A stretch of 64,000 nucleotides of DNA from Microlunatus sagamiharensis (GTDB lineage: Bacteria; Actinomycetota; Actinomycetes; Propionibacteriales; Propionibacteriaceae), in NCBI RefSeq assembly GCF_900105785.1, contig NZ_LT629799.1, positions 1,860,001-1,924,000 of the forward strand, written 5' to 3'. The notes beneath the pieces are model-generated. The model was not told the DNA's origin. It ran no database searches and was given only the letters and a program-made list of their open reading frames with translations. A program made the translations under genes and the position numbers. Positions 42,173 to 50,105 of the stretch are shown here, in pieces. How positions within the stretch are numbered: the first letter of the stretch is position 1; each line of letters starts with the position of its first letter.

Positions 42173-42219
42173 ACCGACCGTCTCCTCGTCATGTGCTGAG
42201 CCCGTACGACCCGTACGGG

Positions 42220-42792
42220 TCAGCCAAGGGTATGCGCCAGCGCTGAGGCCAGCCCCGGCACGAGATCGGTGCCACCCAGGAGCTCGTCGGGCTGCGAGCG
42301 CAGCCGGGCCACGCCGTGCTGCTGACCGGAGCGGTCGACCCCGACCACCACGCGGATCTCCTGGGCCGCCGGGTGGGCCGCCACCAGGGCCGCGGCCTCG
42401 TCGGCGTCCTCGGGCAGCTCGACGTCGGTGCCCGAGGGCAGGAAGGTCCGCACCGCGGCCACGGCGGTGCCGAACACGCCGTCGGGCCACTCGATCCCGT
42501 CGAGGTCGGACAGCAGGTCACCGGTGCCGACGAAGGTGTCTTGCTCGATCGCGGTGAGCGCTCCGGGCGCCGCTCCGTCCGCCGTGGTCCGCAGGCCCAG
42601 CGAACGGGCGAGGTCGGGCTCGGCGGCGGCGAGCTCGTCGGTCTCGACGAGCGCGAAGAGCCGCGGCGGCCCCTCCCAGCCGGCGTCAGCCACGTGGTGC
42701 TCCAGCTCGACCAGCGCGGCGACCAGCGCCTCGCGGCGGTCGTCGGCGCCGAGAGACGGGCCGGAGGGGGTGGGCGGGGTGGACGCAGGCAT
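42220..42792 (-). CDS. PPA1309-like conserved protein
   Basis: 190 residues. EALVAALVELEHHVADAGWE, PPRLFALVETDELAAAEPDL and the end LGGTDLVPGLASALAHTL match a conserved actinobacterial family annotated PPA1309 after its Cutibacterium acnes member. No catalytic motif is evident; the protein looks soluble. GAGG precedes ATG 42792. It sits between the UPF0182 and PDZ protease genes on the same strand, as I recall for related genomes. Confidence 0.75.
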   Translation of the reverse strand: MPASTPPTPSGPSLGADDRREALVAALVELEHHVADAGWEGPPRLFALVETDELAAAEPDLARSLGLRTTADGAAPGALTAIEQDTFVGTGDLLSDLDGIEWPDGVFGTAVAAVRTFLPSGTDVELPEDADEAAALVAAHPAAQEIRVVVGVDRSGQQHGVARLRSQPDELLGGTDLVPGLASALAHTLG

Positions 42793-42854
42793 CAGGACCT
42801 CACGGGGTTCGAGGAGCGGGGCCGGCCGGGGCGGCCCGAGGCGGGAGCAGGGGG

Positions 42855-43922
42855 TCAGCAGGTGGGGATGCGGTCGGCCAGCTCGGGCGAGTCGAGCCAG
42901 CGGACCGAGCGGATGGCGTCGCCGAGGGTGGCCACGCGGACCAGGCGCATCGAGGTCTTGACGCCGGCGAGGTCGCCGCAGTTCGGTGCGGGCACGAGGA
43001 ACGTCGTCGCCCCGGCCGCCTGGGCCCCGGCGATCTTCTCCTGGATGCCTCCGATGCCGCCGACGACGCCGGTCGGGTTGATCGTGCCGGTGCCCGCGAC
43101 GTGCTGGCCGGCGAGGAGCTCCCCGGGCGTCAGCTTGTCGTAGATCGCGAGGGCGAAGACGAGACCGGCGCTCGGTCCCCCGATCTTCTGCCCGAGGTCG
43201 TAGGAGATGCGGGCGTCGTAGGCGTAGCCGGTGCCGATGGTGATGCCGATCTGCACCCCGGTGCCCGACGCCTGGGGCGCCGGGAGCACGGGCACGGTGG
43301 TCTCGACCTTGTCGCGCAGGACGACGAAGCGCAGCTCCTGGTTGGCCTGCGCCTTGCGCACCGCGGCCTGCACCAGCGCCGGGGTCGGAGTCTCCACCCC
43401 GTCGACGGAGACCACGAGGTCGCCGGGACGGAGGTGGCCCTGCGCCGGGCTGCCCACGGTGACCGAGGCGATCGCCGGGAGCTGGCGCACGGTCTGCTGG
43501 CTCGCCCGCAGCGCCGCGACCACGGCGTCGTCCTGGGCGTCGACCATCATCTCCGCGTCGGCGGCCTCGGCGTCGGCGGCCGAGCGGCCCGGCGGGTAGA
43601 CCGCCTCGCGCGGGAGCGCGTCGTGGTCGGGGCGGAAGTAGGCGACCAGCGCCTGCGGCAGGCTCAGCCGCGAGCCGGCCGAGGTCGTGGACACGACGGT
43701 CAGGTCCAGCCGGCCCGAGGTCGGGTAGGTCGGGACGCCCTCGACCGAGATGATCGGCTCGGTCCCGGCGCCGCCGGAGCTCGCGAGCACGTCGCGCGCC
43801 GTCCCCGGCGACCACGTGACGTAGGGGACGCCGAGCACGGAGACCGTCACGGCCAGGAGCACGAAGGTCACCGCGGCCGCGAAGGCCGTGACCGTCTGAC
43901 GGGTGAAGGAGGAGCGCCTCAC
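42855..43922 (-). CDS. PDZ / Lon-like serine protease of the YlbL family
   Basis: 355 residues. One N-terminal membrane helix (about 9-32), a PDZ domain (about 165-230, SPAQGHLRPGDLVVSVDGV) and a C-terminal Lon-type protease domain with Ser251 in GGPSAGL and Lys296 in IQEKIAGA, the expected Ser/Lys dyad. It is the counterpart of Rv3194c and probably works on the outer face of the membrane. GTG 43922 overlaps the MoaE stop (GTGA), so the two are coupled. Confidence 0.88.
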   Translation of the reverse strand: MRRSSFTRQTVTAFAAAVTFVLLAVTVSVLGVPYVTWSPGTARDVLASSGGAGTEPIISVEGVPTYPTSGRLDLTVVSTTSAGSRLSLPQALVAYFRPDHDALPREAVYPPGRSAADAEAADAEMMVDAQDDAVVAALRASQQTVRQLPAIASVTVGSPAQGHLRPGDLVVSVDGVETPTPALVQAAVRKAQANQELRFVVLRDKVETTVPVLPAPQASGTGVQIGITIGTGYAYDARISYDLGQKIGGPSAGLVFALAIYDKLTPGELLAGQHVAGTGTINPTGVVGGIGGIQEKIAGAQAAGATTFLVPAPNCGDLAGVKTSMRLVRVATLGDAIRSVRWLDSPELADRIPTC

Positions 43923-44347
43923 GCGGTCCCCAGCCCGACCCACTCGGTGCCGCCGTCGGTGAAGGCCTGCTCCTTCCAGATCGGCACCTGCTCCTTGAGC
44001 GTGTCGATCAGGTGGCGGCAGGCCTCCAGCGCCGCCTGCCGGTGCGCGGCCCCGACGGCGACGACCACGGCGAGGTCGCCGACCTCGAGGTGGCCGGTGC
44101 GGTGCGACACCGCGACGGTGAGCACGTCGTACGCCTCCGCCGTGCGCTCGGCGCACGCGGCCAGCGCCGTCGCGGCGCTCGGGTGCGCGGTGTAGTCGAG
44201 GCTGGTGACCGACGCCCCGTGGTCGTGGTCGCGCACGACCCCGACGAACAGGGCCACGCCGCCCACCGCCGGGTCGCGGACCTGGGCCAGCATCCGGTCG
44301 ACGCTCAGCGGCTCCTCGCTCACGCTCGTCTCGCGGACCGCCGTCAT
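43919..44347 (-). CDS. moaE: Molybdopterin synthase catalytic subunit MoaE
   Basis: 142 residues. VALFVGVVRDHDHGASVTSL near the N-terminus, AVSHRTGHLEVGDLAVVVAV in the middle, and PIWKEQAFTDGGTEWVG at the end, which holds the lysines that act in sulfur transfer. With MoaD it makes molybdopterin; moaD is not in the window. The product could serve the Moco oxidoreductase at 29473. ATG 44347 lies 7 nt after TAACCT (44360-44355), a leaderless start. It shares its short upstream region with the divergent metalloprotease gene. Confidence 0.9.
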   Translation of the reverse strand: MTAVRETSVSEEPLSVDRMLAQVRDPAVGGVALFVGVVRDHDHGASVTSLDYTAHPSAATALAACAERTAEAYDVLTVAVSHRTGHLEVGDLAVVVAVGAAHRQAALEACRHLIDTLKEQVPIWKEQAFTDGGTEWVGLGTA

Positions 44348-44551
44348 GGCGCCGAGGTTATCCGAGCCGCCCGCCGCGGGCCGGACGCCAGGACGCACCC
44401 GCCGCGCGGCCACCGGGTGACGCAGCCGGGACCGCCGTACGCCCACAGCGATCGTCCCGCCGTCGCACGGGTGCGCCACGTCCACCCCGCGTACCGTGGA
44501 GAGCACGCCGAGGCGGCCCGACCAGGGGTCGCTGCGACCTCAGGAGACCCC

Positions 44552-46153
44552 ATGCCCCAGGACCCCGACCAGCGTCCTGACGACGAGCAGGACCAGTCGC
44601 CGAACCCCGAGCCCGGCACGGGCGGCCAGGGTGGTCAGAGCGGCCAGGGGGGTCAGGGCGGCAGCGGCTACCGGCTCGGAGGCTCGGGCTCCGGCTCGGT
44701 CGGCGGGGGCGGTGGCGCGGCGGGCTTCGGCGGCGGGGCCGGCTTCGGCGGGCTCGGCGGCGGGGCGGCCCCCTCCGGCGGCGACCCGTCCAACCCGCTC
44801 GAGGCGCTGTTCGCCTCGCTGGCCGGGGGCGACACCAACGCCCTCGCCGCGCAGCTGCAGAGCGCGTTCGCGATGCTCGGCGGTGGCGGCGGCGGGCTCT
44901 TCGGCGGGGGCGGCGACGCCGGTTCCGGGGTCAACTGGGAGGTCACCAAGGACACCGCGCGCAAGAGCGCCGCGGCCCTGGGCCCGGACCCGACGCCGAC
45001 GAGCGCGCAGGTGCATGCCGTCACCGACGCGGTGGGCATCGCCGAGGTCTGGCTGGACGCGGCGACCGACTTCCCGCGCGTCAGCGGCAGCGCCACGGCG
45101 TGGAGCCGGGCGGAGTGGATCGAGCGGACGATGCCCGTGTGGCGCCGCCTCGTCGAGCCGGTGGCCAGCCACATCGCCGACGCGATGGCCGGCGCCCTCA
45201 CCCTCGGCGGCGAGGGCCAGCCCGAGGTGCCGGGCATGGCGGGCATGGCCGACATGCTGCGGCCGATGCTGCGCAGCTCCGGCGCGAGCATGTTCGGCCT
45301 CCAGCTCGGCCAGGGCCTCGGCCAGCTCTCCGGCGAGGTGGTGAGCACCACCGACATCGGGCTGCCGCTGACCGACGCCCCCCAGGTCGCGCTGCTGCCG
45401 ACCAACGTCGCCGCCTTCGGCGAGGGCCTCGAGCAGTCGGGCAGCGACGTCACCCTCTACCTCACCCTGCGCGAGTGCGCGCGCCAGCGGCTCTTCGCCT
45501 CGGCGGGCTGGCTGCGTGCGCAGCTGCTCGTCCTGGTCGAGCAGTACGCGGCCGGGATCACCATCGACACCTCCGCGCTCGAGGAGGCGGTCCAGGGCAT
45601 GGACCCGTCCAACCTCGAGGAGATCGGCGCCAAGCTCGAGGGCGGGCTCTTCGAGCCGCGCAAGACCCCCGAGCAGCTCGCGACCCTGGAGCGCCTGGAG
45701 ACGATGCTCGCCCTCGTCGAGGGCTGGGTCGACGACGTCGTGACCGCGGCCACCGCCCCGTGGATGCCCGCGGCGGTGCCGTTGGCCGAGACCGTCCGGC
45801 GCCGGCGGGCGACCGGCGGCCCGGCGGAGGCGACGTTCGCGACGCTGGTCGGCCTCGAGCTGCGCCCGCGCCGGCTGCGCGACGCGGCCAACCTCTGGGC
45901 GGCGGTCCGCGACGCCCGTGGCGCCGAGGGGCGCGACGCGGTCTGGACCCACCCCGACCTGGTGCCGACCTCGGCCGACCTCGACGACCCGCTGGGCTTC
46001 GCGCGCGGCGAGGCCGCCGCGGAGACGAGCGCGGACGACGACTTCGACACCGCGCTGGCCGAGCTGCTCGACGAGGCCGAGCGCCCGCAGGACGGACCGT
46101 CCGAGGGCCAGGACGACCAGCCGGACGAGGGCGGTCCCACCCCGACCCGGTGA
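44552..46153 (+). CDS. Zinc-dependent metalloprotease family protein (DUF2342)
   Basis: 533 residues. Residues 1-75 are Gln/Gly/Ser-rich low complexity, then the conserved domain follows: VNWEVTKDTARKSAAAL, TMPVWRRLVEP, ALLPTNVAAFGEGLEQS, LTLRECARQRLFASAGWLRA, EQYAAGITID and the C-terminal LRPRRLRDAANLWAAV. This matches the DUF2342/Zincin_2 family (Rv3195-like). Known relatives, as I recall, have a histidine pair in the LRE motif where this protein has Ala-Arg-Gln, so catalysis is uncertain. CAGGAG precedes ATG 44552. Confidence 0.8.
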   Translation: MPQDPDQRPDDEQDQSPNPEPGTGGQGGQSGQGGQGGSGYRLGGSGSGSVGGGGGAAGFGGGAGFGGLGGGAAPSGGDPSNPLEALFASLAGGDTNALAAQLQSAFAMLGGGGGGLFGGGGDAGSGVNWEVTKDTARKSAAALGPDPTPTSAQVHAVTDAVGIAEVWLDAATDFPRVSGSATAWSRAEWIERTMPVWRRLVEPVASHIADAMAGALTLGGEGQPEVPGMAGMADMLRPMLRSSGASMFGLQLGQGLGQLSGEVVSTTDIGLPLTDAPQVALLPTNVAAFGEGLEQSGSDVTLYLTLRECARQRLFASAGWLRAQLLVLVEQYAAGITIDTSALEEAVQGMDPSNLEEIGAKLEGGLFEPRKTPEQLATLERLETMLALVEGWVDDVVTAATAPWMPAAVPLAETVRRRRATGGPAEATFATLVGLELRPRRLRDAANLWAAVRDARGAEGRDAVWTHPDLVPTSADLDDPLGFARGEAAAETSADDDFDTALAELLDEAERPQDGPSEGQDDQPDEGGPTPTR

Positions 46154-46159
46154 GCCGTG

Positions 46160-46186
46160 GCGTCCGGCGGGTCAGCCGCCGGACGC
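46160..46186. terminator. Bidirectional terminator
   Basis: Perfect 11-bp stem GCGTCCGGCGG / CCGCCGGACGC with a 5-nt loop. It lies between the convergent metalloprotease and LysR genes and includes the LysR stop codon. Confidence 0.65.
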
Positions 46187-47041
46187 GTACGCCTCCCGCA
46201 CCACCCGCACGACCTCGGCGACGCCCGCCGGCGGGTCGTCGCGCCACCACGCCAGGAGCACCGGCACGGGCGGTACGTCGCGGACCCGGCGGTAGACCAC
46301 GCCGGGGCGCCGGTGCTGGCGCGTCGTGGCCTCCGACGTCATCCCGACCCCCTGCCCGGCGGCCACCAGCGTCATCAGGTCCTCCACGCTGCTGACCTCG
46401 CGGTACGCCGCGGGCGCCTGCTCGGGTGGCAGCCCCGACCACAGGTGCTCCCCCGTCGTCCCCGTCCGACGGTCCCGGGCGAGCGTGCGGCCGGCGAAGT
46501 CGGCCAGCGTGACGCTGCGGCGCACGGCGAGCGGGTCGCCGGCCGGCAGCACCGCGTAGCGGCGCTCCACGCCGACCTGCTCGGCGACGAAGCGCCCGTC
46601 CTCGAGCGGGCGCCGCAGGACGGCGACGTCGCACAGGCCCTCGGCGAGGCCGGCCGTGGGGCTGACGACGAAGACAAAGCTCAGCGTCCGGCCCGGGTGC
46701 AGCTCGCTCCAGCGGCGCTGCACCGGGACGGTGTGGCGCCCGAGCGCCGACCAGGCCGACCCGACGCGGACGTCGTCCTCGGCCCGCGCGGCGACGAGCT
46801 CGAGCCCCGCGACGGCCTCGAGGACGCGGCGGGCGTGCTCCACGACCCGGGCCCCGACCGCCGTGGTGGCGACCGAGCGTGTCGTGCGCCGCAGCACCCG
46901 CGTGCCCAGCCCCGCCTCGAGCGCGGCCACGGCCCGCGACACCGACGCCTGGGTCGTGCCCAGCGCGATCGCCGCGTCGGTGAAGGAGCCCTCGTCGACC
47001 ACGGCGACGAGCGCCCGCAGCTGACGCAGCTCCACGCTCAT
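46172..47041 (-). CDS. LysR family transcriptional regulator
   Basis: 289 residues. Winged helix in residues 1-60 (LRQLRALVAVVDEGSFTDAA, TTQASVSRAVAALEAGLG), then the two-lobed effector domain. It diverges from an EamA transporter with 69 bp between them, the usual layout for LysR control of an exporter. ATG 47041 gives the canonical N-terminus. The intergenic region has an ATG...CAT inverted pair but no convincing T-N11-A box. Confidence 0.86.
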   Translation of the reverse strand: MSVELRQLRALVAVVDEGSFTDAAIALGTTQASVSRAVAALEAGLGTRVLRRTTRSVATTAVGARVVEHARRVLEAVAGLELVAARAEDDVRVGSAWSALGRHTVPVQRRWSELHPGRTLSFVFVVSPTAGLAEGLCDVAVLRRPLEDGRFVAEQVGVERRYAVLPAGDPLAVRRSVTLADFAGRTLARDRRTGTTGEHLWSGLPPEQAPAAYREVSSVEDLMTLVAAGQGVGMTSEATTRQHRRPGVVYRRVRDVPPVPVLLAWWRDDPPAGVAEVVRVVREAYASGG

Positions 47042-47110
47042 GCGCGAAGCGTATGGATCGGCGACGCGGTGCATTTCCGGGACCGCGGGCCGGACACCGA
47101 GACTCCACCC

Positions 47111-48076
47111 ATGACCGCGCAGGCGGAGCCGCTGACCGCCCTCTCCCCCACGACCTCCACCCCGGCGACCACCGTGCCCGGGGCCCCGCACCCCGGCGAC
47201 CGCCCGCGGCTGCTGCCCGGGATCCTCAGCATGAGCGCGAGCGCGACCGGCAGCCAGATCGGCGCGGCGGTGGGGACCTTCGCCTACCCGACGCTCGGCG
47301 TCCCGGGCGTGGTCGCGGTCCGCCAGCTCGTCGCCGCGGCGGTCCTGCTCCCGCTCGCCCGCCCGCCCTTCCGGCGCTTCACCTGGGCCCAGTGGTGGCC
47401 GTGCCTCCTGCTGGCCGCCGTCTTCGCCAGCATGAACCTGTCGCTCTACACCGCGTTCAGCCGCATCGACCTCGGCCTGGCGGTGACCCTGGAGTTCCTC
47501 GGCCCGCTTTCGGTGGCCCTGGCCACCTCGCGGCGGCTGGTCGACCTCGTCTGCGCGGTCGCCGCGGCGGGTGGGGTCTACGTGCTCGTGCTGCCCGGCC
47601 CGTCGACGGACTGGTTCGGCGTCGGGCTCGCGCTGCTGGCCGGCGTCTGCTGGGCGTCCTACATCCTGCTGAACCGCCTGGCCGGCCGGCGCCTGCCCGG
47701 GCTCCAGGCCACCGCGACGGCGACGACGTTCTCGGCGCTCGGCTACCTGCCGGTCGTGGTCGTCCTGCTCGTGCGCGGCGAGCTCGTCGGGCTGCCGCTG
47801 CTCTGCGCCGTCGCCGTCGGCCTGCTGTGCTCCGCGCTGCCGTACGCCGCCGACCTGTTCTCGCTGCGCCGGGTCCCCGTCCAGCTCTTCGGGGTGTTCA
47901 TGAGCGCCAACCCGGTGCTGGCCGCGCTCGTCGGCCTGGTGCTGCTGGGCCAGGTGATCGCTCTCCACGCGTGGGTCGGGATCGGCCTGGTCGTCGTGGC
48001 CGACGTCGTGGCCCTGGCCGTCGCCGCGCGGCGGCACCGCCGGGCGGCGGTCCGCCCGATCGTCGAGACGCCCTGA
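47111..48076 (+). CDS. EamA/RhtA-type metabolite exporter
   Basis: 321 residues with ten hydrophobic helices in two five-helix EamA repeats (about 45-170 and 180-310); VTLEFLGPLSVAL and AGVCWASYILLNRLAGRRLP are typical of the RhtA (threonine/homoserine efflux) branch. It probably exports amino acids or related metabolites under control of the divergent LysR protein. Confidence 0.84.
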   Translation: MTAQAEPLTALSPTTSTPATTVPGAPHPGDRPRLLPGILSMSASATGSQIGAAVGTFAYPTLGVPGVVAVRQLVAAAVLLPLARPPFRRFTWAQWWPCLLLAAVFASMNLSLYTAFSRIDLGLAVTLEFLGPLSVALATSRRLVDLVCAVAAAGGVYVLVLPGPSTDWFGVGLALLAGVCWASYILLNRLAGRRLPGLQATATATTFSALGYLPVVVVLLVRGELVGLPLLCAVAVGLLCSALPYAADLFSLRRVPVQLFGVFMSANPVLAALVGLVLLGQVIALHAWVGIGLVVVADVVALAVAARRHRRAAVRPIVETP

Positions 48077-48106
48077 GCCCGCCGGCCCGTGGACGGTCGG
48101 CGACGG

Positions 48107-48718
48107 TCAGCGCGACGCGCCGCTGAGCAGGGCGCGGGTCTCCTCCCAGCCCTCGAGCGCCGGGTCGAGGTGGTGCACCGCCGCCGGCCCGCGCAGCCGT
48201 CGCCAGTCCGGCGTGGTCTGGACGAGGTCGGCCGCGGGCGCGGCGGCCCGCAGCAGCGCGGTCGGGTCGGTGTCGAGGTCCAGCTCCTCGAGCGGCAGCC
48301 AGCCCGCGACCGGCAGCCGGAAGCCCAGGGCCACGACGCCGGGGCCGCCGCGCTCCGGCGCCACGGCGACGTCGCTGCGGTGCAGCACCTTGAGCTGCTT
48401 GGCCAGGACCAGGCTCGGCAGGTCGGGCGCGTCGGCCGGGACCAGCACCACCTCGTCGGCGAGCGCGGCGCACGCCGCCAGGAGCGGGCGCAGGCCCGCG
48501 TCGTCGAGACGCACCGCGCCCGGCCAGAGCAGCTCGTCGAGCGCGGGCGGACCGACCAGGCCGGACCGGGCGTCCACCAGGTCGGCGGCGACCTCGTAGG
48601 TGTCGGCCATACACGCCCGGGCGAAGGCCGCCGGGTCGACGCCGGGCGGGGCGGCGCCGGCCGCGTCGTGGCGGGCCAGGACCAGCACCAGGCGGCGCCG
48701 TGCGCCCTCGTCGGTCAC
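48107..48718 (-). CDS. Nucleotidyltransferase-like protein
   Basis: 203 residues. The pattern LVLVLARHDAAG at the start, LAACAALADEVVLVPADAPD in the middle and VLHRSDVAVAPERGGPGVVA after it resembles MobA/CofC-type NTP transferases (CofC guanylylates phospholactate in F420 synthesis), though the usual N-terminal GG(K) loop is not clear. A specific role is not assigned. GTG 48718 overlaps the upstream metallopeptidase stop (GTGA). Confidence 0.5.
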   Translation of the reverse strand: MTDEGARRRLVLVLARHDAAGAAPPGVDPAAFARACMADTYEVAADLVDARSGLVGPPALDELLWPGAVRLDDAGLRPLLAACAALADEVVLVPADAPDLPSLVLAKQLKVLHRSDVAVAPERGGPGVVALGFRLPVAGWLPLEELDLDTDPTALLRAAAPAADLVQTTPDWRRLRGPAAVHHLDPALEGWEETRALLSGASR

Positions 48719-49335
48719 CGTCGCCCGTCCCCGGGCCGGTCGTCGTCCCCGTGCCCGTCGACGTCGTCGAGAGCGCCGTCGTCCGGCTCGCGACCGACCT
48801 CGAGCCGCGCCGCGTCCGCGTACCCCTCGAGGTACCCGCGGGCCCGCTCGGCGTCGTCGTAGGCGGAGAGCAGCGCGTGGAAGCGGGGCGTGTGGTTGGC
48901 CTCGAGCAGGTGCACGAGCTCGTGGAGCAGGACGTAGTCGCGCACCCACGACGGCATCGGGCGCAGCCGGTCGGACAGGCGGATGGTGCGGTCCGTCGGC
49001 GTGCACGAGCCCCAGCGGCGACGCTGGTTGGAGACCCAGGCGACCCGGGTCGGCGCGGGGACCACGCCGACCTGCGGCTCGAGGTAGCGGCGGCCCAGCT
49101 CCCGCGCCCGCACCAGCAGGTCCGCGTCCCCGCTGGGTCCCTGGGCCCGTGCCTCACGGGCGAGCAGCCGGGCGACCAGCGACTCCACGTGGCGGGCCTC
49201 CTCCGCCCTCGACATGGAGGCCGGGACGAGCACGACGACCGTCGAGCCCTCGCGGTAGGCGGTGACCGTGCGCCGCCGGCGCCGGCTGCGCCGCACCTCG
49301 ACCACGGGGGCCACGGGGCCGGGGGCGTCGCTCAC
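48715..49335 (-). CDS. YgjP-like (DUF45) metallopeptidase
   Basis: 206 residues. NQRRRWGSCTPTDRTIRLSD, then YVLLHELVHLLEANHTPRFH with the HExxH-like zinc motif HELVH and the third histidine in NHTPRF, identify the YgjP/SprT-like family (PF01863). The N-terminus VEVRRSRRRRRTVTAYREGS is the usual beta-rich part, and the tail is acidic. GTG 49335 lies 6 nt after CAGGAT, so it may be leaderless. Confidence 0.85.
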   Translation of the reverse strand: MSDAPGPVAPVVEVRRSRRRRRTVTAYREGSTVVVLVPASMSRAEEARHVESLVARLLAREARAQGPSGDADLLVRARELGRRYLEPQVGVVPAPTRVAWVSNQRRRWGSCTPTDRTIRLSDRLRPMPSWVRDYVLLHELVHLLEANHTPRFHALLSAYDDAERARGYLEGYADAARLEVGREPDDGALDDVDGHGDDDRPGDGRR

Positions 49336-49384
49336 GGGCCCATCCTGCCCCTCCGGCGGCCCGGCCGGACCAGCGCCTCGAGTG

Positions 49385-49494
49385 GTTTCCACAGGTGAAC
49401 AGCAGGCCGACGACGGGGAACCGTCGTCCTCCGGGGAGCCGTCCACCGAGTGACCCACACGTCGTCCACACAGTTGTCCACAAGTGGTGGACAA
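49385..49494. other. Cluster of DnaA-box-like 9-mers
   Basis: TTGTCCACA at 49474-49482 is a good actinobacterial DnaA box; TCGTCCACA (49462-49470), GTTTCCACA (49385-49393) and the inverted GGTGGACAA (49486-49494) are near matches. They lie in the 507-bp gap before the DUF5679 gene. No dnaA, dnaN, rpmH or parAB gene is near, so this is not the main origin. Confidence 0.4.
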
Positions 49495-49511
49495 GGCCGC
49501 CCACCCGAGGT

Positions 49512-49540
49512 TTGACGGCCCCCGGGGGTGCCGCTAGCGT
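49512..49540 (+). promoter_or_regulatory. Promoter ahead of a long structured leader
   Basis: TTGACG (49512-49517), 17 bp, TAGCGT (49535-49540). RNA would start near 49547, almost 300 nt before the DUF5679 ATG. Confidence 0.6.
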
Positions 49541-49547
49541 TCCTCGC

Positions 49548-49616
49548 CACGAGGCCCTCACGGGCCGGGACCGCGTGCTGGGGAAGGCGGGTGGTCTCCG
49601 GCCCGGGGGCCTCGTG
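49548..49616 (+). ncRNA. Candidate structured RNA at the 5' end of the DUF5679 transcript
   Basis: Starting at the predicted +1, CACGAGGCCC (49548-49557) pairs with GGGCCTCGTG (49607-49616), and inside it GGGCCGG (49562-49568) pairs with CCGGCCC (49598-49604), with ACC/GGT continuing the stem. It fits no RNA family I recognise. The remaining leader to 49842 is GC-rich with no gene I can support. Confidence 0.4.
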
Positions 49617-49842
49617 CCGTCTCCGCCCCGGGTGCTCGTGGGCGCGTTCCCGGCGGTCCCCGCGGGGTCCAGTGCGGCCCTCCCGGTCGGTCGTGCACCA
49701 CAGACCGCCGCCCCGTACGGCGTGGCGTCCAGGGTCCGGCGGCAGGCGTGACCGCTACGCTGACCGGGATCGCGCCCCGACGGCCCTGCCCGGCCGCCGG
49801 GACAGACCTGACGGAGAACCGTCACCGAGCAAGGAGAAGCAC

Positions 49843-50004
49843 ATGGCGGACGAGACCTACAGCGGCGAGTTCTACTGCGTGAAGTGCAAGGAGAAGCGCG
49901 AGGCCGAGGGCAACGTCGTCGTCAACGACAAGGGCACGCGCATGGCCAAGGCCAAGTGCCCCGTCTGCGGCACCAACCTCAACCGGATCCTCGGCAAGGC
50001 CTGA
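49843..50004 (+). CDS. DUF5679 zinc-ribbon protein
   Basis: 53 residues. Two CxxC pairs (Cys12/Cys15 and Cys39/Cys42) frame the conserved core VVVNDKGTRMAKAKCPVCGT, a hallmark of the small actinobacterial DUF5679 family. It probably binds one zinc ion; its function is unknown, but the basic, ribosomal-protein-like sequence would suit nucleic-acid binding. AAGGAG lies 6 nt before the ATG. Confidence 0.88.
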   Translation: MADETYSGEFYCVKCKEKREAEGNVVVNDKGTRMAKAKCPVCGTNLNRILGKA

Positions 50005-50038
50005 GCCACCCGGGAGTCCGCCCTCCGCGGACCGCCCG

Positions 50039-50081
50039 CCGCGCGGGACCGGACGGTCCTGTGGATCGTCGTCCCGCGCGG
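50039..50081 (+). terminator. Terminator after DUF5679
   Basis: Perfect 11-bp stem CCGCGCGGGAC / GTCCCGCGCGG with a 21-nt loop, 34 bp past the stop codon. Confidence 0.5.
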
Positions 50082-50105
50082 CTCCGGGGGCACCAGACTG
50101 ACCGG

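Noticed and set aside
49569-49616. Cobalamin-riboswitch-like string (GGGGAAGGCGGGTG followed by TCCGG)
   Set aside because: The conserved GCCACTG element and the expected stem order are missing, and the downstream gene has no link to cobalamin.
49336-49842. Chromosomal origin of replication
   Set aside because: DnaA-like boxes are few and no dnaA, dnaN, gyrB, rpmH or parAB gene is present.
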